Source: Yponomeuta sedellus
Taxonomy: Eukaryota; Arthropoda; Insecta; Lepidoptera; Yponomeutidae
Length of the DNA stretch: 64,000 nucleotides
Direction of reading: 5' to 3'
Assembly (NCBI GenBank): GCA_934045075.1
Contig: OW203727.1
Location: forward strand, 1-64,000
The translations under genes and the position numbers were made by a program. Under the pieces are notes generated by a model that made no database searches, was not told the DNA's origin, and saw only the letters and a list, made by a program, of their open reading frames with translations. Below are positions 41,175-51,449 of the stretch, one piece after another; within the stretch, counting starts at the first letter, position 1, and every line of letters starts with the position of its first letter.

Positions 41175-42665
41175 ATTTATTTCAAATTCAAATTTCAAAT
41201 TTCAAATAATTTTATTTCAACGTAAAGAATTTACATTCTGTTTGCTGAATGTCAATGTACAATGTAAAGTGTAAGCCGCCGCCTTCGGGCCGTAATTGTA
41301 GTGGAGAAAAAGGCTGCGGAAAAAAAAACTCCACTCTGACCATCTTTTCTCAAATCATCTTAAAAACCAAATACATCAGTTGCCATATGTAAACCTAATA
41401 AGATTTCATGATTGCCATTAACAACCCTAAATGCCAAAGCATTAGTCAAATGTCTCACAATAATAGGGGAAAACATAAGTGCTGCGGCCAGACACACGAA
41501 CAGCACTCGTTCACGAGCATAACGCAGTGCTCAGCCATCATCAGTCTCAACCATTTTGGAGGGAGATAGATGACCCGAACACCACGCTACCATTCGAATG
41601 ACCTTTAGCAAACTTGCAGTTAAGTTTTTGTCAGTTATATAAGGTATCATATAGTTATTAATATGCAATCACGTCGTCTGTACACACTTGTATTATAAAA
41701 TATGTTATACTTAGTTATACTTAACAATAAAATCGCGGTGGAATTGGTTTACTACCACGGATTAGGATCGTTTATATAGTCGTCTATTCTATAATATGCC
41801 TTTTTACATAGCGAATTTTTAATGAAAGTTTTAAATTTATTTTCAGACAAGCATAGAACACGTTCTGGAATTTTGTTGTAAAAACGAACGCAGTAACCTA
41901 CAAATGATGTGCCTACCTTGGCTAATCGGGATTTAGTACAAGCAACCTTGTTTCTATTCCTTGTGTTTACGTTATGAACGTCCCTATTTAATTTAAACAT
42001 TGTTATATTTTTTCGGACATACATTATATTATCGAATATATATTGGCAAGCCAGTGTAAGAATGCCTATTTCTTTAAAACGCTCCCTTAGCGATTCTCTA
42101 CTGTTTAAGTTGTAAATAGCTCTTATTGCTCTTTTTTGCAAGACAAATATGGTTTCTATATCTGCTGCCCGTCCCCATAATAACAAACCATACGACATGA
42201 CACTGTGAAAATAACTAAAATAGACCAGCCTCGCCGTCGACACGTCTGTAAGTTGTCTAATTTTTCTGACTGCAAACGCTGCTGAACTCAACCGACCCGA
42301 CAGTTTTCCAATATGCTGACCCCATTGCAGTTTTGAGTCTATCGTTATGCCTAAAAAAAGCGTGGACTCTACCAGCTCTAGCCTCTCACCAGATATTTTT
42401 AAACTCGTGTCAACATTTTTAACATTGGGTAGTGAGAATTTGATGCATTTTGTCTTTTTTGCATTTAGCATCAGATTGTTTATAGTGAACCAGTTTAGAA
42501 TAGTAGATAAAGCATTGTTTACATCGTCTACATTACTTATACCTCTCTTTACTTTAAAAATTAAGGAAGTATCATCTGCAAACAACACTATCTGCGAAAG
42601 CTTTTCTACTAGGTAGGGCAAATCATTTATATATACCAAAAAAAAAATTAAATAATCAATTTTAT
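41175..42665 (-). mobile_element. 5'-truncated jockey-like non-LTR retrotransposon
   Basis: The coding end lies at 41752-42639 and the 3' UTR at 41175-41750 (minus sense). The latter contains CACGTCGTCT...CACTTG, ATCTCCCTCCAAAATGG, the CGAGTGCTGTTCGTGTGTCT block and CTCCACTAC...GGCGGCGGCTTACACTTTAC. It is almost identical to the copy at 46979-48180 in opposite orientation. Confidence 0.88.
41752..42639 (-). CDS. Reverse transcriptase C-terminal half (intact frame, 5'-truncated)
   Basis: VYINDLPYLVEKLSQIVLFA then DDTSLIF is RT motif C (ADD) with the upstream YINDLP. It continues with the thumb-like FLGITIDSKLQWGQHIGKL, ARLVYFSYFHSVMSYGLLLW and a C-terminal FYNKIPERVLCLSENKFKTF, ending DPNPW-stop. 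All 295 codons are open, which points to a recent insertion. The palm N-terminus and endonuclease are absent, as expected for 5' truncation during target-primed reverse transcription. Confidence 0.85.
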   Translation of the reverse strand: MVYINDLPYLVEKLSQIVLFADDTSLIFKVKRGISNVDDVNNALSTILNWFTINNLMLNAKKTKCIKFSLPNVKNVDTSLKISGERLELVESTLFLGITIDSKLQWGQHIGKLSGRLSSAAFAVRKIRQLTDVSTARLVYFSYFHSVMSYGLLLWGRAADIETIFVLQKRAIRAIYNLNSRESLRERFKEIGILTLACQYIFDNIMYVRKNITMFKLNRDVHNVNTRNRNKVACTKSRLAKVGTSFVGYCVRFYNKIPERVLCLSENKFKTFIKNSLCKKAYYRIDDYINDPNPW

Positions 42666-43689
42666 TACTTAGGAGAGTAATCTAGATGAGTTTGAAAAGC
42701 TTATGAATTTTTGATAATATTAGATCATAAGTGATGTACTAGTTGTTTGTTGTGTCGCAGTCCGGGGCTGGCTGTCGTATACTTCATTAGGTACCAAATA
42801 TTATCTGTTGTTACTATGACAGCACCCTAGTAGCTAGGAAATTATTTGCACTTTTTTAATTGTACTTACATGAAAAAATAATAAAGTAACATTACAGCCT
42901 ATCAATAGTTTTATTGAATCTACTTAAACAATATACCTACCTACTTCTTATTACTATTCATGAAAATGAGTTGAAAGAAAACATGTAGGTACATTTGCTT
43001 CTTGTGGGTAACCGAGATTGACTAGCATGCCGGAGGTTGTGCGTTCCAGCGTCGGACTGGTCATACAGCCAGGGTGGCATTTTGCCCCCGGGGCCGCCCG
43101 ACTGAATTTTTCGCCAATCGGAACATTGAACGAAATTTAAATGGGATGATAATAATTTACTAGCAACCTGGGGCATTATTACGTATCCACTGAGTTGAGT
43201 GACGTTGATTTTTACTTTTTTTAATTTTTTGACACTTCGTCTAAATGCTTCACTCCATACAGTGGAGTGCTATGTAGGTGATAGAAGGGCTGCTCTTGGA
43301 GTAAGCCACAAGAAACCCCTCCATTAATTACTTGTTGATTGACCACATTGTATCTAGAAAGGTATGCGTGCGGCGCGGCGGTCCCCTAAAGCCAAAATGC
43401 CACCCAGACCCTTTAAACCCAGTCCGACCCCAGTGGGTTCGATTACCACTCAGATATTTATCTTCTATATAAATGCATGTAGATTATAAATTAAAACAAA
43501 TCAAGGTCTATATAGGGATCACTCCTTGAAGCGCCCTATAAGCTCATCATATATTTTCAGTGGTTCTGTACAGTACAATAAGGTTTTCTTTTGAGCTGGT
43601 CAAATTTTTCATTCATATTGTGTTAAAAAATTACAATGAAATTGTGCATTTTGACTTAAAATCCAAAATTGCAGTACCTTAGATCTAGG
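42666..43689. other. Intergenic stretch, no gene seen
   Basis: AT-rich with a CG-rich patch at 43060-43110 (CCCCCGGGGCCGCCC) that may belong to a tRNA-like or retroelement relic. No coding evidence. Confidence 0.4.
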
Positions 43690-43870
43690 GCTTAAGCTCG
43701 TCGTCATCAGATTTTTTAATTATCCTGTTGTGGCTCGTGATAATGAAACTATACCGTCATTTCAACTAGAATCCCTAGGTGGAACGGTGCCTTTGATCTG
43801 GGTGTTATTGAGCTGGTCATCATCAGACTTACAAATCTTCTTTGTAGAAAGTGCCAGTATAAGTAAATAT
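43690..43870 (-). repeat. Third copy of the GATGATGACCAGCTCAAG repeat
   Basis: Minus strand: TCTGATGATGACCAGCTCAA, CACCCAGATC, GGCACCGTTCCACCTAGG, TATAGTTTCATTATCACG. Matches 14930-15300. Confidence 0.55.
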
Positions 43871-44109
43871 TTGAGTTGAAAGATTAATAGAGAGAAATTC
43901 TGAGGGCTGGTGAAGGCATTGTAGCTAGCAAGTTATACCCTGCTCTTCAACAGGTGCTGGCGGAGTGGCACAGTACCTAAAGACTGGGGTACGGCCGTCA
44001 TAGTGCCGCTTTATAAAGGCAAAGGGTCTCAGCAGGTGTGCAAAAACTACCGCGGCATCAGCCTTCTCAGCATTGTCGGCAAAATTTATGCCAAGGTGTT
44101 GATTGAAAG

Positions 44110-44457
44110 ATGGATGTGACTGAAGAAAATATATGGGATGTTCAAGCGGGTTTTAGAAAGGGAATGGGATGCTTGGATCAAATCTTCTCCTTGAGACGTA
44201 TGGTGGAAAAGCTCTTGGCCAAAAGTCAAAGGGTTTTCTATGCGTTCGTATACCTGGAGAAGGCTTATGAATATGATAGAGTTGTGAGGAATGACTTGTG
44301 GTCGGCACTGTCTGTGTATGGGGCGGAGAGCATCTTGCTGCGAGCTCTGAAGTCTCTCTATCAAGACTCCAGGGCTTGCGTTAGAATAAATGGGGCGTAT
44401 ACTGACTGGTTTAGCATCCGCAAGGGTGTGAGACAGTGTTGTGTCGCATCCCCGTGA
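44110..44457 (+). pseudogene. RTE-like RT palm fragment
   Basis: ENIWDVQAGFRKGMGCLDQI, FSLRRMVEKL, FVYLEKAYEYDRV (motif A with FVYLEKAY instead of FVDLEKAY and a two-residue insertion), then GVRQCCVASP (motif B, Cys for Gly). The substitutions imply a dead copy. Upstream sequence 43950-44105 encodes the preceding fingers region in another frame. Confidence 0.78.
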
Positions 44458-44814
44458 TTGTTCAAATTATTCATGGATAGTTAGATCAGCCTGACTGATC
44501 TGAAAGAGAATGACTGTGGGATAAGGATGGGTGAGATAAGATAATATAAGAATATTCTTTATTGTACACTGGAAAAACAACAAATACAAAACAATTGCAA
44601 ATATACATAGTACAATTAAAAGAATTTGTCTATTTGGGGAGCCTGTTTACGAGGGATGGAAAGTGTGAAGGTGATAAAGAAAGAAGAGTAAAAGCAGGAA
44701 ATTGTTGAACGGTGCCTTGCACTCCATTGTGTGCAGCCGAAACATCTCCAAAAGAGCTAGATTGGCTATTCATAGTGGCGTGCTGGTCCCAATACTTATG
44801 TACGGTAGCGAGAC

Positions 44815-45198
44815 TTGGGTGTGGCAAAAGAAGCAAGTAGAATCAATGCAGTAGAAATGAGGTCCTTGAGAAGTATGTGTAGTGTTACTTTGAATGACAG
44901 GATACGAGAACGTTGTGGACTGAAAGAGGATGTAGTGATTAGATTTGAGAAAGGAATGTTGCGTTGGTTTGGACATGTGGAGAGGATGAAGGAAGAAAGA
45001 TTGACGAAACAAATATATATTGCGAATGTGAGTGGAAGAGCTGGTAAGGGACGTCCCAGACGGACTTACATCGACCAAATAGGGGATGTATTAGCAAAGG
45101 GAAAGGTAAAGTATTGCCGGAACCGGCGTGCGTGCATGCAACGACTTATGAACGTTGATGAAGCGAAGGTGATCCGTCAGGATCGTGGCAAGTGGTAG
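44815..45198 (+). pseudogene. RTE-like C-terminal domain
   Basis: INAVEMRSLRSMCSVTLNDR, RERCGLKEDVVIRFEKGMLR WFGHVERM, GKGRPRRTYIDQIGDVL, ending GKW-stop. Upstream 44640-44820 carries SLFTRDGKCEGDKERR and LMYGSETWVWQKK in other frames. Confidence 0.78.
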
Positions 45199-45244
45199 TC
45201 CCTGGTCTCTGCCTACCCCTCTGGGATACAGGCGTGAGGTTATG

Positions 45245-45460
45245 CATGTATGTATGTATGTATGTATGTATGTATGTATGTATGTATGTATGTATGTATG
45301 TATGTATGTATGTATGTATGTATGTATGTATGTATGTATGTATGTATGTATGTATGTATGTATGTATGTATGTATGTATGTATGTATGTATGTATGTATG
45401 TATGTATGTATGTATGTATGTATGTATGTATGTATGTATATGCATACATGTATGTATGTA
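45245..45460 (+). repeat. (ATGT)n microsatellite, likely the retrotransposon's 3' tail
   Basis: About 48 ATGT units, then a TATGCATACATG interruption and a few more. It starts about 50 bases after the RTE-like stop codon. RTE-clade elements end in short tandem repeats rather than poly(A). Confidence 0.9.
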
Positions 45461-46294
45461 ATAATTACGATGTATATAATAAAATTTTGCTGGTATCATT
45501 GAATTTAATGCTGGTATCATTGTAGCATGTCAAGCAAGTCTTTGAAATGGAAAACAATTTTTTTTTTCCGGCTTTTTTTTACAGCCACCGAAAGTTGAGC
45601 TAGAAAGCCGGAAGACTTAAAAATGTTACAGAATTGTATTTTTTTATTTAAATAGACCGCTCCATATTCAACGCAAATATTTAATTTAAAGGGGCATTTA
45701 AGTATGTTTAACAGAAAAAAAGGGCCCAAGGCCTAATAGTTCAAGAGAAAAAAATGTCTCAAATTCCGGGTAACATGTTAAAAGTACAAAAAAAAATATA
45801 TCTCGAAAACTATTCACTTTGGCTGAACATACATGGGGTTTATTTGAATAGCCCTTGGTACACCCCATCTATGAATTTCGTTTGGACCGTGTGAAATGCG
45901 ATACTGTGTATAGCAAAGTGGCAACCGGCCGCGTTACAGTCGTTTACGACATTCTTCTACTGCCCTTGATTTGGGGGGGTTTATTTTTTAAGAAAATCTA
46001 ATAAATCAATAATGCCCACATTTCTACAAAAAGAAGTTACGAAGTCAAATCTCACCAAAAACATTCTGTAAAATTAGCCAAGTCTCGATGGAGCTGCTCG
46101 TTTATCTGTAAAAAGTAATGAAATCCAGACTAAGGTTCCTTAGACTTGGCACGTAGCACATTATTATTTCTTAATAATTCGCGATACTCATAAGGTAATT
46201 ACGTTTTACCTAATAAATAATCGCGATTTGACCCGTTTAATATATAACTAAGTAGCATATATGATCAAATTGAAAGGAAATCTGAAAACCTATT
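45461..46294. other. Intergenic stretch, no gene seen
   Basis: AT-rich. Includes a short hairpin-prone CCGGCTTT...AAAGCCGG (45568-45612). No coding evidence. Confidence 0.4.
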
Positions 46295-46395
46295 AGAGGC
46301 TTAAAAATTCCACCCATGCCAGGATACGAACCCGCTGGCTATCCATGCCAGCGCTCTTCAAACTGAGCTAATGAGCGACTCACCGGCATCAGTGA
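46295..46395 (-). mobile_element. tRNA-derived SINE (family 2) head, minus strand
   Basis: Minus strand: A box TTAGCTCAGTTTGAAGAGCG and B box GGGTTCGTATCC, then ATGGGTGGAATTTTTAAGCC. Confidence 0.7.
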
Positions 46396-46407
46396 AATTT
46401 CGAACCT

Positions 46408-46514
46408 CTTTACAATACTCTCTGTATTACGTACAGGCAGCGACATCTGGCTGAAGTAATTTGCATCACTTGAAGCCCCAAGTACCTGTACGTAATACAG
46501 AGAGTATTGTAAAG
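46408..46514. repeat. Palindromic element with perfect 30-bp arms
   Basis: CTTTACAATACTCTCTGTAT... (46408-46437) is perfectly inverted at 46485-46514 around a 47-base centre (GCAGCGACATCTGGCTGAAG...). A second, imperfect copy spans 46757-46890. Confidence 0.8.
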
Positions 46515-46522
46515 TGTTCTTT

Positions 46523-46658
46523 CCCCCAGTTTCTAGTACGCTAACAATCTATTAGACTAATGTTAACAGCTGTCAAATGTTTCTTTTTGTATGCACTTTG
46601 GCCAACTGACAGCTGTTGACAGTAGATTAACGGCTTGTTAGTGTACCAGAAACCGGGG
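46523..46658. mobile_element. MITE, second complete copy
   Basis: CCCCCAGTTTCTAGTACGCT to TTAGTGTACCAGAAACCGGG. Same body as 29659-29793. Confidence 0.7.
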
Positions 46659-46756
46659 CTAAATGTGTCTTCTATCTAACATGATCGACGCTCTGGATAG
46701 TTGACAGACTTGAGTAGGCCCAACCGTATCAAGTTAGATTGACTCACCAGCATCGG

Positions 46757-46890
46757 TGAAATTTTGAACCTCTTTACAATACTCTCTGTATTACGTACGG
46801 GCAGCAACATCTGGCTGAAGTAATTTGCATTACTTGCAGCCACAATTACTTTGCAATTAGGTTTTACGTAATACACAGAGTATTGTAAAA
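46757..46890. repeat. Second copy of the palindromic element, imperfect
   Basis: CTTTACAATACTCTCTGTAT at 46757 and GTAATACACAGAGTATTGTA ending about 46888, with a larger, diverged centre. Confidence 0.65.
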
Positions 46891-46904
46891 AGGTCCGAAA
46901 TTTC

Positions 46905-46978
46905 ACTGATGTCGGTGAGTCGCCGATTAGCTCAGTTGGAAGAGCGCTGGGACAGATAGCCAGAGGTCACTAGTTTGG
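46905..46978 (+). mobile_element. tRNA-derived SINE (family 2) head, plus strand
   Basis: GATTAGCTCAGTTGGAAGAG (A box) and CCAGAGGTCACTAGTTTGG (decayed B box). With the minus-strand head at 46295 it brackets both palindromic repeats in mirror order. The jockey-like copy begins directly after it. Confidence 0.65.
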
Positions 46979-48180
46979 AGGCTAGAGCTGGTAGAGTCCA
47001 CGCTTTTTTTAGGTATAACGATAGACTCAAAACTGCAATGGGGTCAGCATATTGGAAAACTGTCGGGTCGGTTGAGTTCAGCAGCGTTTGCAGTCAGAAA
47101 AATTAGACAACTTACAGACGTGTCGACGGCGAGGCTGGTCTATTTTAGTTATTTTCACAGTGTCATGTTGTATGGTTTGTTATTATGGGGACGGGCAGCA
47201 GATATAGAAACCATATTTGTCTTGCAAAAAAGAGCAATAAGAGCTATTTACAACTTAAACAGTAGAGAATTGCTAAGGGAGCGTTTTAAAGAAATAGGCA
47301 TTCTTACACTGGCTTGCCAATATATATTCAATAATATAATGTATGTCCGAAAAAATATAACAATGTTTAAATTAAATAGGGACGTTCATAACGTAAACAC
47401 AAGGAATAGAAACAAGGTTGCTTGTACTAAATCCCGATTAGCCAAGGTAGGCACATCATTTGTAGGTTACTGCGTTCGTTTTTACAACAAAATTCCAGAA
47501 CGTGTTCTATGCTTGTCTGAAAATAAATTTAAAACTTTCATTAAAAATTCACTATGTAAAAAGGCATATTATAGAATAGACGACTATATAAACGATCCTA
47601 ATCCGTGGTAGTAAACCAATTCCACCGCGATTTTATTGTTAAGTATAACTAAGTATAACATATATTTTATAATACAAGTGTGTACAGACGACGTGATTGC
47701 ATATTAATAACTATATGATACCTTATATAACTGACAAAAACTTAACTGCAAGTTTGCTAAAGGTCATTCGAATGGTAGCGTGGTGTTCGGGTCATCTATC
47801 TCCCTCCAAAATGGTTGAGACTGATGATGGCTGAGCACTGCGTTATGCTCGTGAACGAGTGCTGTTCGTGTGTCTGGCCGCAGCACTTATGTTTTCCCCT
47901 ATTATTGTGAGACATTTTGACTAATGCTTTGGCATTTAGGGTTGTTAATGGCAATCATGAAATCTTATTAGGTTTACATATGGCAACTGATGTATTTGGT
48001 TTTAAGATGATTTGAGAAAAGATGGTCAGAGTGGAGTTTTTTTTTCCGCTGCCTTTTTCTCCACTACAATACGGCCCGAAGGCGGCGGCTTACACTTTAC
48101 ATTGTACATTGACATTCAGCAAATAGAATTTAAATTCTTTACGTTGAAATAAAATTATTTGAATTTGAAAATTGAATGAC
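46979..48180 (+). mobile_element. 5'-truncated jockey-like non-LTR retrotransposon, near-identical to 41175-42665
   Basis: The 5' edge is at about 46980 (GAGCTGGTAGAGTCCACGC). The coding end continues to 47611, the 3' UTR to about 48150, ending in TTGAAATAAAATTATTTGAA. By eye only a handful of substitutions separate it from the inverted copy. Confidence 0.88.
47072..47611 (+). CDS. Reverse transcriptase C-terminal region (truncated element)
   Basis: SSAAFAVRKIRQLTDVSTAR, LVYFSYFHSVMLYGLLLWGR ... FYNKIPERVLCLSENKFKTF ... DPNPW-stop. The frame stays open upstream into about 47000. Differences from the 41.8 kb copy include Leu for Ser in SVMLYG and Leu for Ser in NSRELL. No start codon of its own; not expected to be expressed. 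Confidence 0.8.
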   Translation: MSSAAFAVRKIRQLTDVSTARLVYFSYFHSVMLYGLLLWGRAADIETIFVLQKRAIRAIYNLNSRELLRERFKEIGILTLACQYIFNNIMYVRKNITMFKLNRDVHNVNTRNRNKVACTKSRLAKVGTSFVGYCVRFYNKIPERVLCLSENKFKTFIKNSLCKKAYYRIDDYINDPNPW

Positions 48181-48845
48181 CTATTTGAATGACTTTTGAA
48201 GACCTATTTATAAAAGAAAAACTGCTTATAGTTTCCATTGAACATTACTATGATAAAGTTATTATTTATGTAAAGCAGGTATGTAATGAATATGAGTGAA
48301 AAAAATTTATAAATAGATTCCACTCCAGCTTCTAAGTTCACAAATTTTGACAGCCAAAATTGATGTGGAAAACAACTTGGGACGGATCAAAAATTAGTAT
48401 GCGTAAATATGCATAGAACAGGTCAAGCAAAACAGAGAGAGCAGAAGAAGCACAATTACACTGTGCGCCTTGATTCTTAGCCATCTGGGCAAGAGATGAC
48501 GGAACAATCTACAATCACTCCTCTGTGATGGACCATGCAAATAATCATCTAGATAGTTTTATTCTGGTGTGAGATTCTAATTGAATGAGTAAAATTGGAT
48601 GGTGTCTAAAATTATCCACCTATTTTTTATTGTAATGGCATCCAGGCCATGTCTCCAACCATGGGAAAAGTTCACTTTGCATACATGTAACACCTGTCAT
48701 TGGGTTGGTGAGTAGAGTTTGATATTGGTCGATCAGATTCCCTGGGTACGGAGAACAGCAAGTAAAAGTCACAAGTAAGAGAACTAGATAACTTATAATG
48801 ATAGCATACTAAAGGCTAGGATCACACGGATACGACACTGGCACT
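48181..48845. other. Spacer downstream of UQCR11
   Basis: AT-rich. No AATAAA is obvious on the minus strand just past the UQCR11 stop, so its poly(A) site is not fixed. Confidence 0.4.
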
Positions 48846-49028
48846 TCACTTCTTCTCGTCTGTCTCCTGAGGCGGGAACTTGCCGTTGTAGTAGGGGATG
48901 TAGTCCACAAACACGCGCCAGTCGGTGAAGTAAAGAAGCGAGCAGAAGGCTGCACCGCCGAACCCGACAGCTGACGTCACGAACGACGAAGCAATCTCGA
49001 CGTGCTTTTTACCCAGCCGGAGAGCCAT
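48846..49028 (-). CDS. UQCR11: Cytochrome b-c1 complex subunit 10 (UQCR11, 6.4 kDa)
   Basis: 60 aa, single exon, ATG at 49028. The diagnostic block is [20 protein letters not shown], which aligns with TDWRxxxDWxPYxNGKF of animal UQCR11. Before it lies one transmembrane helix ([18 protein letters not shown]). The protein is a small accessory subunit of mitochondrial complex III in the inner membrane, near the Rieske protein and cytochrome c1 (family knowledge). Length fits the family (about 56 aa in human). Codon use is ordinary, unlike the GC-saturated neighbours. It is divergent from ST7, with about 1.8 kb between their starts. Confidence 0.92.
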   Translation of the reverse strand: MALRLGKKHVEIASSFVTSAVGFGGAAFCSLLYFTDWRVFVDYIPYYNGKFPPQETDEKK

Positions 49029-49185
49029 TTTAGCGTTTATTTCTGAAGATATTTGAACGATTACGTAAATCGACTATTTTATTTTCGCTGACAATCTATG
49101 ACCACAGACTATTACACACAGAGTATATAAACACTACGCAGACTATATAGATACATTACTCACTTTTTGTAAGGGTGATATTACT
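49029..49185 (-). promoter_or_regulatory. UQCR11 5' UTR and probable promoter
   Basis: Short AT-rich region between the start codon and the neighbouring MITE. No TATA box clearly positioned. Confidence 0.3.
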
Positions 49186-49588
49186 ACACTTATCAAATAT
49201 CTTTGTCCAATTTTGCTGTCAAATATTTTATAAAATTTCTTTGAGGTAAGCCCATTCCACTTGTCCAATAACTTTGTCCAATATTTTTTGCATAGTCTTA
49301 AGAAAATGGAGGAACGTGGAGCGTCTTCATGTGCTGCTATAGCGTCTTTAAGTGGTGCTATTACTATCGTTATGTTATTATGAAAAACCAAGTCAAAACA
49401 AAAAAAAGTATTTATTAAAAATTTTGTCATTGGAATCGTCCGCGATATCTTGTTTGCAGCCATTTTGATTTAAGTGTCATTAATATTTGATCAAATATCA
49501 GTGTTTCCAAGACATTTGATAAAGTCGTCCTATTTCTTCGAATTTCTTTGATCAAATCGTACATTGGACAAAGATATTTGATAAGTGT
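49186..49588. mobile_element. MITE with perfect 26-bp terminal repeats
   Basis: ACACTTATCAAATATCTTTG... (49186-49211) is perfectly inverted at 49563-49588. The interior has repeated TTTGATCAAAT and ATTTGAT words. A 106-codon minus-strand frame inside matches nothing I know. Target duplication unclear (TTA is possible on both sides at slightly different offsets). Confidence 0.75.
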
Positions 49589-49915
49589 TAAGATAGGTTT
49601 ATTTAATTGTTCTGTGATAGATAGGTATTTTTGACATAATCAATGTTGCCAGGTAATTTGATACGGCCGGCCTTGGACGGCCTAAATTTTGTTTTTCTGC
49701 GTGTCAGTGTAAAAATGTAAAAACAAAATGTAGGCGTTACATTACAAGAGCCAAACACTAACTATCAGTAAAATTTCTAACTATTACATACAATGTACCA
49801 CAGGTGTACCTACTAATTTAAAACAGAATTAGGTATTTAAGTATTATTTCTAAACGAAACTTTGTCATCTACGTAATGTAAATTAAGAAAATGTGAAGGT
49901 AATATATACGCACTT

Positions 49916-50075
49916 CACTTTCAGTACCGGTCGACAGAATGAGATTTTTATTGTGTCGACCGGTACTGATAAGCGAATCACGAAAGGGCTGGTCCACCAG
50001 TTCACAGTCGCTCAGCGAGCTATGGAGAGAGCTATGCTTGGACTTTCTCTGAAGGATAGGAACCGTAACTTACGT
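49916..50075 (+). mobile_element. RTE-like fragment with an attached inverted repeat
   Basis: TCAGTACCGGTCGACA (49921) is inverted at 49952-49968. Then comes coding KGLVHQFTVAQRAMERAMLG, the block also seen at 27265. Too short for more. Confidence 0.6.
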
Positions 50076-50194
50076 ATCTTAACAACTGTGATAACTATTT
50101 TTCAAACGTACAGTCTAGCATATAATATATGATCAATAGATTAGAACTTTAATTGATTTCCGTTAAACCGGCTGTTTTTGGCCGTTAGTGATTA

Positions 50195-50273
50195 ACGTCC
50201 TTGGTTTAAAAAATACAGTCTAGAAACTAGGTTGATTCTAGTTTCTAGACTGTATGTTTTAAACCAAGGACGT
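50195..50273. repeat. 36-bp near-perfect hairpin upstream of ST7
   Basis: Arms 50195-50230 and 50238-50273 (ACGTCCTTGGTTTAAA...) pair at 35 of 36 positions over a 7-base loop. Precursor-microRNA-sized, but lacking typical bulges. Could equally be a foldback MITE. Confidence 0.7.
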
Positions 50274-50852
50274 ATGTTTAAAAATTTTAAATCACTTTTA
50301 ATAAAACACAACTTTTTATGACTTTTTTTCATTGGTGGCGCTAGTTAGCACCCTGAAGCACCTTAATTCTCTTGAGCTGAAAAAGTGGGCAAAGTGATAT
50401 TTGTCTGGCAACACCGATGGCACGCATCATAAAGAGACGGCGGCCATTTGTCTGCTACACTCCTCAGAATAAGAACATGGCTTTAGAACTATTCAATAAC
50501 AATAAGAACTATTCTTATTCTTTACTCGTGATTACAGAAGGTTCCATCCTTCTTTTTTTTGCATCCGTGGTCGTCTGTGTCTGTGAGTCTGTATGTAACA
50601 CAGAACAATTCTATAACTGTCACTGATGTAATCTGTGTCACTGTCATACACATCAATGTCATTAAATTGTAGCCAGACAGCAATGTTTTGCTTACGAGAG
50701 TTGTGTTTTTATGATCTGAAGCGGTTGAGACTTACCTAGTCGTGGGAGTTGCGAGTTTCTTGTGATTCGCCTGAGCCGCGCAGTCACCGCCGCGAGTGGC
50801 TCAGTGGTGCGCGAGCGCGAGCCGAGCCGGGCGGGCGGGCGCCGGCGGAGCG
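50274..50852 (+). promoter_or_regulatory. ST7 upstream region
   Basis: AT-rich to 50700, then GC-rich 5' UTR. GCGATG at 50851-50855 is the start context. An in-frame GTG at 50796 is not a likely start in an animal. Confidence 0.35.
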
Positions 50853-51449
50853 ATGTGGGACTCTAGCGCGTTCCTCGGCGCGCTGACGCCCAAGTTCTAC
50901 GTGGCTCTGACGGGCACGTCGTCGCTCATCTCAGGGCTCATCCTGATATTCGAGTGGTGGTACTTCCGCAAGTACGGCACCAGCTTCATCGAGCGCGTGT
51001 CCCTGGCGCAGTTGGGCCCGTGGCTGGGCGGCGGCGGGGCGGAGGCGGCCACCGGCGGAGGCGGGGGCGGCGGCGCGGGCGCGGGGACGGACGCGGACGC
51101 GGACGAGGAGGGCGCGTGCCGCGTGCGCCGCAACCCGCTGGCGCCCCTGCGCGGGGCCGAGTACGGCCGCCTCCGCGCCGCCACCGCGGGCCGCGCGCCG
51201 CTCACCTACTACGACATGAACCTGTCCGCGCAGGAGCACCAGGCCTGGTTCACGGTGGCGGCGGACGCGGACGGGGCCGAGGGCGCGGAGGGCGCGGGCG
51301 AGGCGTGGGAGGCGGCCATGGCGCGCGCGTGGCGCGAGCGCTCGCCGGCGGCGCGCGTGGCGGCGGCGCGGCAGGCGCTGCGGCTGCGGCCAGACTGCGC
51401 GCCCGCGCTGCTGCTGCTGGCCGAGGAAGACGCGCCCACCGTCGCCGAG
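50853..51449 (+). CDS. ST7: ST7 exon 1
   Basis: 199 codons, from MWDSSAFLGALTPKFY to APTVAE. Gly-rich and acidic insert at about residues 58-85. Donor GTGCGC at 51450, phase 0. Confidence 0.92.

Larger units (their letters stand above)
43950..45240 (+). mobile_element. RTE-like retrotransposon relic with internal deletion
   Basis: Reverse transcriptase blocks run from DWGTAVIVPLYKGKG (43985) to the C-terminal RNRRACMQRLMNVDEAK (45130). The segment after 44520 is replaced by about 90 bp of foreign AT-rich sequence (44535-44620), so the YADD core is lost. It ends in an (ATGT)n tail. Confidence 0.82.

Noticed and set aside
45185..45520. MYVC and YIHT repeat proteins
   Set aside because: Pure translation of the (ATGT)n microsatellite.
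49143..49463. 106-codon minus-strand ORF as a host gene
   Set aside because: It lies almost entirely inside a perfect-TIR MITE and matches no family I know.
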